Source of the DNA: Perilla frutescens
Lineage: Eukaryota > Streptophyta > Magnoliopsida > Lamiales > Lamiaceae
DNA: 64,000 bases
Reading direction: 5' to 3'
Assembly: GCA_026008535.1 (NCBI GenBank)
Contig: BRKX01000006.1
Coordinates: 49,588,664-49,652,663, forward strand
A program made the translations under genes and the position numbers. Shown piece after piece: positions 13,267 to 24,892 of the stretch (positions are counted from its first letter, which is position 1; every line of letters begins with the position of its first letter). The notes below the pieces were generated by a model. The model was not told the origin of the DNA, ran no database searches, and saw only the letters and a program-made list of their open reading frames with translations.

Positions 13267-15122
13267 TCAGTTGCCTGGCTTCTCTGTAGACAGTTTCCGC
13301 TTCTTGAAGGGCCTAGCTGGACTAGCAACACTGCTTTCTTTGGATGTAGCTTTGTGCGTTGATGGTTCAGGCCTTGCTGTCCTCTTGGCTTGGCGAAGGT
13401 GAAGCTGGATTCCAACTGACGGATTTTTCATCCTCTGACTACGGGAGTGTGAAATTCCCTTTGGTGATGACCCAAGCTGATCACTTTTCATAGGCAGTTG
13501 CATGTCTTTTGAACTGGATGTGAGCAGTGGAGTCACATAGCTCTTGGATAAGAGACTTGGTGATGTGGCAGTGTCTTCATCATCACTATCGCTTTCATCA
13601 ACACACCTTGGATTCTTCTAAGAAACTATGACTTTTGCATGTGAGAGATGGGGTTCTCTCCTTTTGACGACATGTGGAGTTTGTCGTGATGGCTCAGCTG
13701 ACTGGCTAGATAAATTATCAAAGTTCAGTTGACGACAAAGCGAGCCAGTTGAGCAGTTGACTGGTTGATCTGCAGTCCCAACTGCTTGGGGCATGATGCT
13801 GGATTTGAATTCTGTCAGTAAGGCGGTTGCTGGAATCTTGTGAACAAGCTGATGATTCATGATGCGCTGAACTTGCACCATGGTTGGAGGAAATGGATTT
13901 GATGAACCTATCCATTTGATGCTCCAAGTTTCTTCTCGTTGCCAGTAGCTCATGCCATGAAATGCAGTTAGAAGGAAATGAGACTGGTGGAGTTGTTTGA
14001 ACAACTCTTGGTCACGTTGTGTAACAAAAGCAAAGTGAGTGAGAAGAAGATTGGTCACTTCCTTTTGTGCACCTTTGACTGCATATTCACCACTATAGAA
14101 AGTGCGAATATTCTCTTCAGTCAGCTGAAGCGGAGGCATGTGCCTCTGAAGTAGTCCGCTCCATAGTTTGGGTGAGGGATTCCAACGAATGGAATAAGCT
14201 CATCTGGATCTGAGCAAACCTGGAAATCAACTGGTGATCCGTTCTTTGATTTTGGAGACTGAACGACATTGGCAGTTGAGTTGCTCGAACTTTAGTTGCT
14301 TATCTTGGCCTTGCCTCTTCTCTTTTTCTTCAGTGACTGAAGATGAGCAGTTCCTTTCTTGGAGATCCAGTCGGAGATTAGAACTGGTAGTGATTCATCA
14401 CTTGAAAGTTTCAGCAGATCTTCAAGCATCTTGCTTATCCTTAGAACAAGTCCTACCTTGGACTCAAATTTGCCAGATTTCTTTGAGTCTGTAGCCTTGA
14501 TGACTTGATGCTTGAATTGTTGAAAGACAAAGTCTGCCCAGTTTGTTTGTCTCCCTTCAGCAAGGTGAATCATGACCTTGTATCTCTCCTGGGTGAGTTG
14601 GCTTAGGCTTCCAATTGCCCCGAACATCATCTTGTTCGTTATGTCAAGTAGAACTCCATACTCGGGCTTGAGATTAGTTTTAGCGGTGGTAAAACTGAAT
14701 TGCTTATTGCAGGTTGAAGCTTTCCATTTTCTCCAGTGTGACTCTGCAGATTCCTTTAGATCTTGAACGGATGAGCCTTCTTGTGGAAGTTGGAACACTT
14801 CAGCAACTGTTTTCTCATTGATGTGTAGCATCTTTCCTTGAATCACTGATGATATCATCTTTCCATCTGCAGATAATTTTGCTTGAAGCAAAAATTCACT
14901 CACCAAATTTTGTCTAAAGAATTTTGGTGGTGTTTCCAGGTAGTGAAGAACTCCTATTTTGTGAAGATTTAACAGAAGGGTTGGATTGTTCGATTCATCT
15001 AGAATCAATTGAAATTTCTTCCTATCAAGGAATTTATCTCTCATGAGTTGTTCCTTGAAGGAATTTGAAGATCTGGATAATTCGGCCATGTTTGAGGTTG
15101 GCTGAAATTTTAGGAAATTCAA
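13267..15122 (-). pseudogene. Extra gene copy B: plant-transposon-type protein, frameshifted
   Basis: Second extra gene. The N-terminal module runs from 15122 to 14292 (276 aa; RDKFLD, LVSEFLLQ, FQLPQEG, HWRKWKA, then a TNWADFVFQQ segment), closed by a stop at 14292-14294. The frame continues to near 14145, where a frameshift moves it. The second module follows (14139-13618; ENIRTFY, HFLLTAFHGMSYW, EETWSIKW), then a stop at 13618-13620 and a C-terminal piece to 13267 ending in a basic motif (PFKKRKLS) that looks like a nuclear localisation signal. Copies A and C share this plan, so B is a diverged tandem duplicate. The start may be the second Met (MAELSRSS). Confidence 0.75.
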
Positions 15123-15197
15123 GATCTTTGGAGAGAGAGAGAGAGTTTTTGAGATTTTAGGAGGAGGAGGCTTTTTGAGAGGCTTGAAAGAGATAGG

Positions 15198-15300
15198 CTT
15201 TTTATGAGTATTTGGACAGGCTCATAGATATGATGGTTGAAATGGTACTAGCCTCTAATTTCTTTTGGTCGTTGGCAATTAATGACCTTGACACGTGTCA
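15198..15300 (-). promoter_or_regulatory. Upstream region of copy B with TATA-like and ACACGTGT sites
   Basis: CATAAAAAG at 15198-15206 on the minus strand is a weak TATA candidate 80 nt before the start. The palindromic TGACACGTGT-type G-box core lies at 15290-15300, followed upstream by an AACGGT motif (15308-15316). Copy A has both motif types in the same relative position. Confidence 0.4.
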
Positions 15301-15461
15301 TTGTTTTGCAACGGTCAAAATTTCAAAATAAATGTAAAGCTTGACATTTATTTGAAATAAAAAAGATTAACTTTTATAAATATAGATCAAAAGATAATTA
15401 CAACTAATTAACAAGAAGTACACTTAGGGCTTTTCTAATCATATTTAATTTGATCAGCCAC

Positions 15462-18077
15462 TCAGTCCTTCTTGTGATCAGTTTTCCTCCTCTTGGCCAG
15501 CGGTTCTGAGCTGTTATCTTCTTCATCCTCATCGCTGCTTGCCGACTCAGTTTCAGCTAACTGGAGTCTTTGATGGGCTTGCAGCTACTTGATCTGCTCA
15601 GTATGCAGTTTAACCTATTGCTGCAGGGTATCGATTAGTTCCACAAAATGGGAAGGGAGCTGGACTGTGGAACTGCTCGGTTGAGCATCAAACTGGACTA
15701 CTTTAGAGTCAGCTTCCTCTCCTTCTTCAGTTCCAACAAGTTCCTTGCAAGGAACTGTATGGGATATCTCATCTGTCTCCATAATAATTGTCTCATCATA
15801 GATTGATTCTGATGAGATCTCTGGTGCAGCAGTTTGAGCGGTGGCTTGAAGGGCTCTTTGAATAGGATCAATGTACACAGTTATTGCTAGTGTATCTTGA
15901 TATGCAGGTTGTTCATCTGCTTGAGCCATCTGTCCAGCTGACTGGTCGTACCAACTTTCTTTGGAGTTGACTCTTGGGAAGGAGCAGTTTGAGCTTTAGT
16001 TTGCTCCTCGGGCAGTCGAGTCTCTTCAGTTGGCTCTTGTGGCTCTTCATCACTTGGGAGCTCTGATAGGATGAGAGACTTGAGCATTTCTTCAAATTCC
16101 AGATCACTGGCTGTTCGCTCATCAACAACTTGCATCTCAGGTGAATCATCAAGGAGATTGATGATAACGTCATCTGGCTGTGGAGATGCTTCGAATGTTA
16201 ACTGTCTGGCCACAGATGTTATGGCAGTTTGCCTTGCATTATAAGCTACAGAAGTTTCAGCCCTTTACCGACTGCTCTGGGCTTCTTTATCGAACTGATC
16301 CTGCACCCTTTGATGCTGTTGTTGCCTGAGATTCAGCAGTTCCGTGAGCAGCCAGTGCTGCTGAACTTGAGGATTTCTCCATTGTTGCTGTTCAGCTTGA
16401 GTTTGCCGAGGTGACAGCCTGATGTTGGCCCAGTTTAGTAGATCATTCATCATATCCAACAAGGTTTGTCGTTCTGGATGTGGATGGTTCCGTCGAAGGG
16501 CAAGCATTCTCTTCAATGTGATGATTGGATTTTGCTCTAGGGACTCCTGCCCAGCCCATTGCATACTCCATCGTTCTTCACTTCTCCAGAAGCTCATCCT
16601 ATGCAAAGCAGTTAGGAGAAAGTGGGCTTCGGAGTTGAAGCAGTGTCTCCAAAGGTACCAGTAGACATACCTTGTTAGAGCTGCATACAGAGCGGGTATT
16701 CCGATCACGTCTTCAATAAAGTTTTCGGCTATAAACTTCTGAACTTGTTCATCAGCCCAGCACTTGACTATCTCAGCTTGCGATAGTGCTCTTATGTTTT
16801 CTTCGGTTTCTCCCATCGGAGGGCAAGCAGTTCTGAAAAAGTCGGCTCCTGAGTCCTTTGGAGGAATTCCTCTGTAAGGCACTATGTCATCTCCTTCAAC
16901 TGATACAACATCAAATATCTTAATGTTGCGGGGAGGCAGTTGTGGATGGGGTGGAGGCCCTGACTTCTTCTTCTTCCCTTTTGATTGAACTGCTGCAGGC
17001 TTCTTCCTCGATTTGCCAGTTCTTTCCTTGAACTGAACTGGTTTGGTAGAGATCACTTCTTCAGGTGAATCAATGGTTGATCCACATCGAACTTGGCGCA
17101 GAGGCCTGGCTTTTATTGTGCTTCCCAACATTTGGCTTATTGGGAGGTTATCTTTTGAGTCGGAGTCTTCTTGTGGCATCTCAACAACAATCTCCTTGCC
17201 TTTTCATTTTGATGACTCCTCAGTTCTCTTTGATAAAGCAGCAGTTGGCTGACTGCTTTTGATAGATATAGATTTTGCAGCTGGCTGCCTCTTGCCGGTA
17301 ACTGGTATGAAATCCAGTTTGCCGATCATCAGCGTGTCAGTTTCCTCTGTCATGGAGTCAAAAATATTCTCTAGTATGATACTAACTCTACTTGGATAGC
17401 ACATCTTCTGACGGAATTCAGTTGGTGACCAGTACTTTTCCACAATATCGACATACTTCTTTATTTGCTCGAAGAAGTATTGTGCCCAGTTTACTTTGAT
17501 GCCTCTGATGATCGCTGTACAAATTTTTTTACTTGTGCTCCGACATTTCCGAGTGGCTTCCAGTTGTTCCAGTGATCATTCTAGCAGCAACTGATGCTAG
17601 AACTCTGTATTCTTCTTGAAGGAGAGACATGAGTGTACTGCTCCTGTACGGATCTACACATTCCTTCCGCTTCCACTGGCGGTAGGCTTCCTCTTGATCC
17701 ACTTCAACATCTTGCAATTGTGTTCCAGCAGTTGGCAGTTTAAACAGTCTTTCGAACAGTTCTGGAGTTATGATCAGTTCGACTCCATGAACTTCAGTCT
17801 CTATTCTATCATCGTAGCCTTTTGAGTTTAAGTAAAACTCAACCACGACCTCTGGGTATATTTTTGATGGGTACTCTTCCGTGAAGCTTTTCAACCCGCT
17901 TTGCTCTATCTTTGTGATCAGTGAGTTGCAAAGAGGGGAATCTGAGCACTTTTCTCTATAAGCCCCTATATCCAGGAACTTATCTCTGTAGAGATTCATT
18001 TGGAATCCTCGTGAAGATTCGCCAGTTCTCTTAAAGTCAAACTTTCGTCGAACAGTTGGTGCGCGTCTGTCAACCAT
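15462..18077 (-). pseudogene. Extra gene copy A: plant-transposon-type protein, longest copy, decayed
   Basis: First extra gene after pol. The N-terminal module starts at ATG 18077 (RDKFLD, EVVVEFYLN, FKLPTAG, QWKRKE). A frameshift in an A-run near 17525 moves the frame to 17443-17204 (VNWAQYFFEQ). A stop at 17204-17206 follows, then the second module (17179-16265; ENIRALS, HFLLTALHRMSFW, ERWSMQW) and a Gln-rich stretch. After a further stop (16265-16267) comes an acidic region to 15887, another frameshift, and a tail ending in AKRRKTDHKKD with a nuclear-signal-like basic cluster. Undamaged it would be about 870 aa. Ordered motifs shared with B and C make these three paralogues. No enzymatic motif is visible; function unknown. 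Confidence 0.75.
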
Positions 18078-18256
18078 GGAGTTTTTAGGATAAATGATTC
18101 AGAAAGGGTAAATTGGCTCTGACTGAATTTAGGAACTGGATGTTTTTACTTTCGTAAGATTTGCAGAAGAGTTTCAAGGATTGAAGGATGAGAGATGCTT
18201 TAATTCTTTACTGTGTTTGAGATCGGTAAAAGTGAAAATGAAAGTTTAGCCATCCC

Positions 18257-18264
18257 TTTTATAG
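18257..18264 (-). promoter_or_regulatory. TATA box upstream of copy A
   Basis: CTATAAAAG on the minus strand, about 180 nt before the copy A ATG. AACGG motifs (18283-18289 and 18400-18406) and an ACACGTGT motif (18418-18425) lie further upstream. The spacer up to pol (18480-18899) is non-coding and dense in AACTGA/TCAGTT. Confidence 0.5.
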
Positions 18265-18899
18265 AATGTGATGAGGTTCATCCAACGGTTGTGACGCTTC
18301 GTATGCCTAAGTTCAACAGTCGAATTAATTTAATCGACCCGTCGATTGGCTTTTCATTTCTATCTGTTGGGAATAAATGAGGAGAGAGAGAGATGATTCA
18401 ACGGTAACATTGAGATGACACGTGTTTTTACCGTTTCCACTATTCAAACTTTTGGACTTATCTTTTCTCTCTCTAGCAGTTTCTCCTTGGCTTGAAACTG
18501 ATTACGTCATCAGTTGGCTTCGAGTGTAACTGATGATTTTCCTGTTGATCAGTTCCAACTGAGATGTCCTCTCATCAGTTTCGAACTGGTCTTGACTGCT
18601 CTGGACCTTTATTCAGCTGCTTCCCAATTCAGCTGATCTCCTTCAGCTGGTCCTTGAACTGATATCTCCTTTTGAGTTGACTTCAGTTCCTATGACTCCT
18701 TCATTAGTTTGATCAATTTGCAGCTTGTATGTTCTGCATAACTGACTGGATCATCAGTTTGAGCAACTGAACTGATGATTTAGTTGAACTGATGGAGTAA
18801 ACTGATCATCTCCAATTTCCTTTTCTCTCAGCAGCTTCTTGCCTTTACTTCAAACTGATGGCTTATGTGTCCAACTGATCAGTTTCTTGTCTTTTTGAT

Positions 18900-19439
18900 T
18901 CAGTTTCTCTCTTCAGCTGGAGTGGTCCATTGGCCTTTTTCTTCCAGTTTATCATCTTCATCCTGTGATGCTAGCTCCAGTAGTCCCAACTGTATGCATA
19001 GCTCCATGAACCTTGCTTCAGGCAACGGTTTGGTGAAGATGTCAGCTATTTGCTTCTCAGTGTTGACATATTTGATGCATATGTCTTTCTTCTCGATATG
19101 ATCTCTGATGAAGTGATGTCTTATGTCAATGTGCTTAGTTCTTGAATGCAGAACTGGATTATGAGATATCGCAATTGCACTATTGTTGTCACAGTAGATA
19201 GGTACTTCTTCAGTTTCAACTTTGTAGTCCTTCAACTGTTGCTTCATCCAGAGTATTTGAGCACAGCAGCTTCCAGCAGCTAAATATTCTGCTTCAGTTG
19301 TTGACGTGGCAACTGAGTGCTGCTTCTTGCTAAACCAGGATATCAGTTTGCTTCCAAGAAACTGACATGTTCCACTGGTGCTTTTTCTGTCGATCTTGCA
19401 TCCACCAAAGTCTGAGTCTGAATAGCCAATTAGACTCAA
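18900..19439 (-). pseudogene. RNase H domain of the Copia pol
   Basis: Typical Copia RNase H: GYSDSDFGG, KSTSGTCQFLGS, then TTEAEYLAAG, YCDNNSAIAI and the TKHIDIRHHFIRD block, ending at the pol stop. The acidic catalytic residues (D of SDSD, E of TEAEY, D of CDN) are kept. It degrades the RNA strand of the reverse-transcription intermediate. The segment itself is open; the nearest stop lies upstream at 19617. Confidence 0.92.
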
Positions 19440-19754
19440 ACTGTCATCTCTGGGATACCATAGTCCAAGATTTATGGTTCCTTTGAGATATTTGATAATT
19501 CTCTTTGCTGCTTCAAGGTGGCTTTTCTTTGCGTTGGCTTGAAGCCGTGCGCATAGACCGACTGAATATGAGATGTCTGGCCGGCTAGCTGTTAAGTAAA
19601 GTAGTGACCCAATGATTCATCTATAGTATGTTTGGCTAACTGATTCTCCTTCTTCATCAAGAGTTAGCTGAACTGATGTATTCATGGGAATTTTGAGAGT
19701 TTTTCCTTTGCTAACGCCAAACTTCTTGACTAGCTCCTTGGTGTACTTCGCCTA

Positions 19755-20390
19755 GCTGATATGGATCCCATCTTTAAGCTGCTTTACTTGGAGTCCTGGG
19801 AAGAATGTCATTTCTCCCATCATGCTCATCTCAAATTTGCTTTGCATCAGTTGAGCGAATCGAGTACATAGATCTTTGTCGTTTGATCCAAAAATTATGT
19901 CATCCACATAAATTTGAACCATTAAGATCTCAGTTGATCGTTCTATTCGGAATAGAGTTCGATCAATGACTCCCTTTTGAAATCCATTTTTCAACAAGAA
20001 TGTTGTGAGTGTTTCATACCACGCTCTAGGAGCTTGCTTCAGTCCGTAGAGGGCCTTCTTCAGTTTGAAGACTTGATCACCAATTTCAAAGCCTGGCGGT
20101 TGCTCGACATACACGTCCTCTTTGAGCATTCCTTGAAGAAAAACACTCTTGACATCCATTTGATAGACTGTGAAATTGAAGTGAGCTGCATAAGCTAGAA
20201 ACAATCTGATGGCTTCCAATCTTGCGACTGGTGCGAATGTCTCATCAAAGTCGATCCCTTCACTTTGTGAGTATCCTTTGGCTACCAGTCTAGCCTTGTT
20301 CCTTATGATCACTCCTTGTTCATCCAGTTTGTTGCGAAATACCCATTTTGTGCCAATGACCTTCTGGGTTTTTGGCCTATCAACAAGAAA
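19755..20390 (-). pseudogene. Reverse transcriptase domain of the Copia pol
   Basis: Copia RT: KARLVAKGYSQ, DFDETFAPVAR, YQMDVKSVFLQG with the first catalytic Asp, EQPPGFE, KKALYGLKQAPRAWY and YVDDIIFGS with the catalytic Asp pair. TGA at 20391 (a former Trp) precedes it and TAG at 19752 (a former Gln) closes it. Continuation to the RNase H crosses one more stop (19617) in the YR-IIGSLLYL motif. Confidence 0.93.
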
Positions 20391-20393
20391 TCA

Positions 20394-22214
20394 TACGTCA
20401 TTTCTTGTGAATTGGTTCAGTTCTTCTTGCATGGCCATGATCCAGTCTGAATCTTCTAAGGTTTCTTTGACGTTTGCTGGTTCAGTTTGAGATATGAAGC
20501 ATGTGAATAATGTATGCTCAGTTGAACTTCTGGTTTGAACTCGACTTCTTGGATCACCAACTATCTTGTCAGTTGGGTGGCTTCGGAGCCATTTAGGCAA
20601 GATAGCTTCAACTGGCTCTTCTGTGGTGACGTTATCAGTCGCCCTTTCATCAGCTGGTTCGGCATTTTCATCAGTTCTTCTCCCTGTTTCAGTTGTGGGG
20701 TTTGTGGTCTCAGCACAATTTGTGTCTTCATTGACCAAGTTGTTCTCAATTGGTTTTGTACCAGTTTCATTACCTTTTTCTAGTAAAACTTCAAACCGCT
20801 CTGGAACAATGTGATCCACATAGTCCTGCGAGTTCTCAGTTTCACTAGGTAGTACTTGAACTGATGTGTCTATTCTTTCTTTGTTCCTGTACTCATTAGC
20901 AAATTCATCAAATACCACATGACATGTTATTTCCACAACAAGAGTTCGTTTATTGAACACTCTGTAAGCTTGTGCATGAGGAGAGTTATACCCAAGAAAT
21001 ATTCCCTCATCAGCTTTAGCACTAAAAGCTTTCAATTGAGTCTTGCCATTGTTGTGAATATAACATTTACAGCCAAATATTTTAAAATATGAGATAGAAG
21101 GCTTACGACCCTTGTACAGTTCATAAGGTGTCTTGTCATGGACTGCTACAATGGCACTTCGATTTTGAGTATGGCAAGTTGTGTTGACTGCTTCAACCCA
21201 GTACCCTTCAGCTATGTTGGCATCAGCTATCATTGCTCGAGCTGCTTCTTTGAGTGTTCAGTTACGCCGTTCAGCTACACCGTTTTGTTGCGGAGTCCTT
21301 GCAGCTGAGTGTTCATGAATGATTCCAAGCTGGTTGAGAAAGCTGATCATTTGCTGATTTACAAATTCAGTTCCACTGTCGGAGCGAATCCTTTGAACCG
21401 ATCTTTCTTTTTCAGTTTGTAGCCTTCTGATCAGTGCCGTTAGCTTGTCATAAGTTTCATCTTTGCTCCTCAAGAATTCCACCCATGTATATCTTAAGTA
21501 ATCATCAACTACTACAAGAGTGAATCTTTTGCCTTTTGGAGTTTGTGGTCTAACTAGACCAAACAAATCCATGTGTAGCAATTGAAGGCAATTAGTTGTT
21601 CCTGGTGGATGACTCCTATTCTTGAAGGATGACTTCACCTGCTTCCCTTTTTGACATGGTCCACATACACCTGTCTTCTTGTATATTTCCTTGGGAAGCC
21701 CCTCAACTAACTCTTCCTTGGCTAGGTAGTTGATTGTTTTGAAGTTGAGGTGGTTCAGTCTTCGATGCCATATCCAGCTTACTTCAGTTGATCCTTTAGA
21801 AAGAAAGCAAGCTACTGAGTAGCCAGTTGACCAGTGAACAATGTAAATGTTGCCTCTCCTGATGCCAATTAGCAAAATTACTCCAGTTGACTTGTCTCTT
21901 ATGTTGCAGGAGTTTTTGGTGAAGTCAACTAAGTAGCCACTGTCGCACAGCTGGCTGATGCTTAGTAGTTTGTGCTTCAGTCCATCCACGTAGGAGACTC
22001 CATTCACTACTACTTTTCCCTTGACTACGGACCCTTCTCCAATGGTTCGGCTTTTGGAATTGTCTCCAAATGTGACAAGTGGGCCTTTGATTTCTTCATA
22101 ACCGTCGAGATCTTCTCTGTCTCCGGTCATGTGCTTGGAGCACCCGCTATCTAGATACCAAATATCTTTGGTTTTCTTCATAGATAGGATGCTCTTTTCC
22201 TGCAAAAACAAGGA
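20394..22214 (-). pseudogene. Protease/integrase domains of the Copia pol
   Basis: WYLDSGCSKHMTGD near the start carries the aspartic-protease DSG core. The integrase follows with its HHCC zinc module (HRRLNHL...CGPCQKGK), the catalytic core HMDLFG, RSDSGTEF and PQQNGVAERRN (the D, D, E residues), and a GKRxFK-type C-terminal stretch (CKCYIHNNGK, FLGYN). A TGA at 21258 replaces the Arg codon expected just after ERRN. It cleaves the polyprotein (protease) and inserts the cDNA (integrase). Confidence 0.9.
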
Positions 22215-22277
22215 TTAGCATTTAGGGACCCGTTTCATATCGGGTCCTTGTTGATACATCAAGCTTTTTGGAATCTA

Positions 22278-24587
22278 AACTTGCCAAACTTTTGGCTTTT
22301 CATCACTCAGAGAGTCAGCTGATTTTGATCGTTTGATCAGTTTTAACTTTCTTTCAACTCTTCTAGAATCAGTTGAATGATACCTGCGTTGAAAGTTAGT
22401 GGGATAAAACAACTTAACTAATATGCAGTTATCTTGAGATTTTTGAGCTCTTCTATCAGGCCAGTGCCTTGTGTGTTTCCAGTTTACTGGATTGAATCCT
22501 TTTGGATCAGCTCTTGGTTCATTTCTGGAATCCAGAAACTCATTATAATGATGATAGGGTTGAAATAAGTTTCTTTGATCTCTTCTGGAAGTGTTTTGAT
22601 TAAACTGCTTGACAGGGTAGGCTTGAGATCTAAACTGGTCTTTCTTTTTGAAATGAACTGACCTATCAATTTGCCTTGTTGGCAATTTATATTGAGCTGG
22701 AGGTCGTTGCTGAACTGAGGGCTTTGAATGACTGGTTTGACTTGGGTGAACTGATGGTCTTGGCTGGAAACTGGGCTTCAGATGACCTGATGTTTTTGGT
22801 TGGTAGAACTGGCCAGGTTGTCTGGGCTGAGTTTGGGGATTTTTCAGTATACCTTTCCCTTTGGCTGACTCAACTGGTTGATCATGAGATCTCGTGAATC
22901 CTTTTAGGATTCCCTTATCACTGGATTGAGCAGCTGCTTTCCCTTTCTCTAGGGCAGTGAACTTGCTGTATCCTAGCCCTGAGCTGCCAGTTCCAGTTCT
23001 TTGATGACTTAATATCTCATCTAGAGTTTGAGATCCCTTTTTGAACTTCAGATTTACCTTTTCTTTTTCAAGGATCTCTTACTTGAGTTTTTGGTTTTCA
23101 AACTCTAGATCAGCAGTTCTCAGTTTCAATTTCTCAAATTCTATAAACTGAGACTCAAGATACTTCAATCTTTCATGATCTATGCTCAGCTTTCTAACTT
23201 TATTTCTCAGTTCATCATTTTCATCTTTCAGTTCAACATGTAAGTAGGAAATTGAAGCTAATTGGTCTTCTAGCATCATAAGTTTCATATCAAGTTCGTT
23301 ACTAGAGACGGTTGCTTCATTTATATGATAAAAAGAGGTTTGAGAATCAGCTATACTAATCTCTTCATCATTGTCTGCCATGAGGCAGAATAGAGCTTCA
23401 TCATCTGAGCTGTAGCCGTCAGAATCGATTCCAGAAGGGTAGTCTGAATCATCTAGTACGGCATTCTCGAGATTTGCAACCATTGCTTTCCTTTTGAAGA
23501 AGCTTCTTTTCACCTTGGCTTTCTTGTCTTTAGGGAGTTCTGGACATTCAAACCTGTAATGTCCTTGTTTATGACAATGAAAACATTCTCCTAGATTGCG
23601 GTTGCCACTCCTGAATGGTTCAGCTGACCATTCAGCTGGTTGGTAAGTTTTCTCAACTTTTGGGATTTCATCAGTTTGCAGTGAAACTGATTGTTTATCC
23701 TGAGCTCTCTTCAATTTTTCTAGCAACTTGATAACTGATTGAATCTGATCATTGATGTCATCAGTTAGATTCTTCTTCTTTTCAGTTGCTTCTCTTTTTC
23801 ATTCAGTTGAAGATCAACCTTGGTTTTCTTTGGCAGGTGAGCTCCTAGGGCGGAAGTTGTTTCTTCCTCGAGTGTCTCTAAACCTATTCCTTTCGCCGTA
23901 GAAAGCTGTGTCTTGAGCTGACGATGTCGATGCTTCCTTCTTTCGGTTTAGACTGTACTCATGAGCTTTAAGAGAACCAAATAGTTCCCTTGGAGTGATG
24001 CTATTTAGGTTTCTCAACTCTTTTGTAGCTATCACTTTCATATCCCATTCGTCAGTGAGATTATCCAATATCTTGGAATTTATCTCAGAGTTGGGATAAC
24101 ACCTCCCGAGGTTGTTCATCTCACTGATGATGCCTAGAAATCTAGTTTCAAGGCTTGAGATGGACTCTTTTGCCTGCATTTTGAAGGATCCATACATGTC
24201 AACTGCCAGTTCGAGCTTGTTTCCTTTTATGGCTTCGGACTCTCTGCACAGATCTGCTAGCAGGTCCCATATCTCCTTGGTAGTTGTGTAGTTCTTTGTA
24301 TCCTTCATTCGATCTTCATCTAGAGTTTGGAATAATGCGGCTTGAGCGACGAACTCTAGATTTTTCAGCTTCTTCTCTTCACTGGTGAGAAGATTAGTTG
24401 GCTTTGGAATTCTTATCGGTTGATTGATATCAACTATGTGAGCATCATTGTCCATCATTATGATGATTGGACCATCTTTGATGACTTCCCACATATTCTC
24501 ATGAATTGAGCAGAGATGCACCTTCATTCTCCTGCTCCAGTTATCATAGTTCTCAACTGAAAACAAAGGTAGCTTATGGTTTCCCAT
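22278..24587 (-). pseudogene. Gag of the Copia element with CCHC knuckle and coiled coil
   Basis: The N-terminus FSVENYDNWSRRM and the following helical region match the plant Copia Gag families (DUF4219 / UBN2). A CCHC zinc knuckle, CFHCHKQGHYRFEC, lies near 23580. It is followed by an acidic patch and a long heptad-rich segment (DQLASISYL... to LEFENQKLK, 23290-23080) that should form a coiled coil. The tail is Gln/Pro/Arg-rich. Gag forms the particle and binds the RNA. Stops at 23814, 23799 and 23079 break it. Confidence 0.88.
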
Positions 24588-24661
24588 AGCTGGAACGTTA
24601 GCACAGATAAGTAGATCTGACTCAGTTGATCTGCAGAAATGATTGATCCTTAGAATCAACC

Positions 24662-24673
24662 GCTCTGATACCA
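24662..24673 (-). other. Primer-binding site (initiator-Met tRNA)
   Basis: TGGTATCAGAGC on the minus strand, two bases after the CCAACA end of the 5' LTR, is complementary to the 3' end of plant initiator methionine tRNA. It fixes the LTR border and the orientation of the element. Confidence 0.95.
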
Positions 24674-24892
24674 CTTGTTGGTCCCGGACGAGTCGGTATC
24701 AGTTTAGAGGGGGGGTGAATAAACTGATTCAAAAACTTTTACTTTAGATGCGGAATAATAGGGCCATTTGACTCGCTTGATGAAACTTATCTATGCACAA
24801 ACTTGTTAATTAGTTAAGACAGTTTGAGTGCAGCTTGTGTGATATTACGTGCAGTTCAAGGATATGCAATAATCAATATAGTACAGCACACA

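Larger units (their letters stand above)
18900..24587 (-). pseudogene. Copia gag-pol polyprotein, single frame with nine stop codons
   Basis: From the Gag ATG at 24587 to the stop at 18900 all domains stay in one reading frame (about 1,895 codons). Stops interrupt it at 23814, 23799, 23079, 22275, 22215, 21258, 20391, 19752 and 19617 (lowest base of each codon). Several look like single transitions of conserved residues: CGA to TGA after the integrase ERRN, TGG to TGA in NDVWFLVDRP, CAG to TAG in HISQAKY. No frameshift was found. The open frame seems to extend from the PBS through a GTG codon, but Gag homology starts at MGNHKLPLF, so I chose 24587. The domain entries give the parts. Confidence 0.9.

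Noticed and set aside
24588..24674. Gag start at a GTG codon overlapping the primer-binding site
   Set aside because: Plant Gag starts at ATG; homology begins with MGNHKLPLF at 24587. The upstream open frame is the tRNA-complementary leader.
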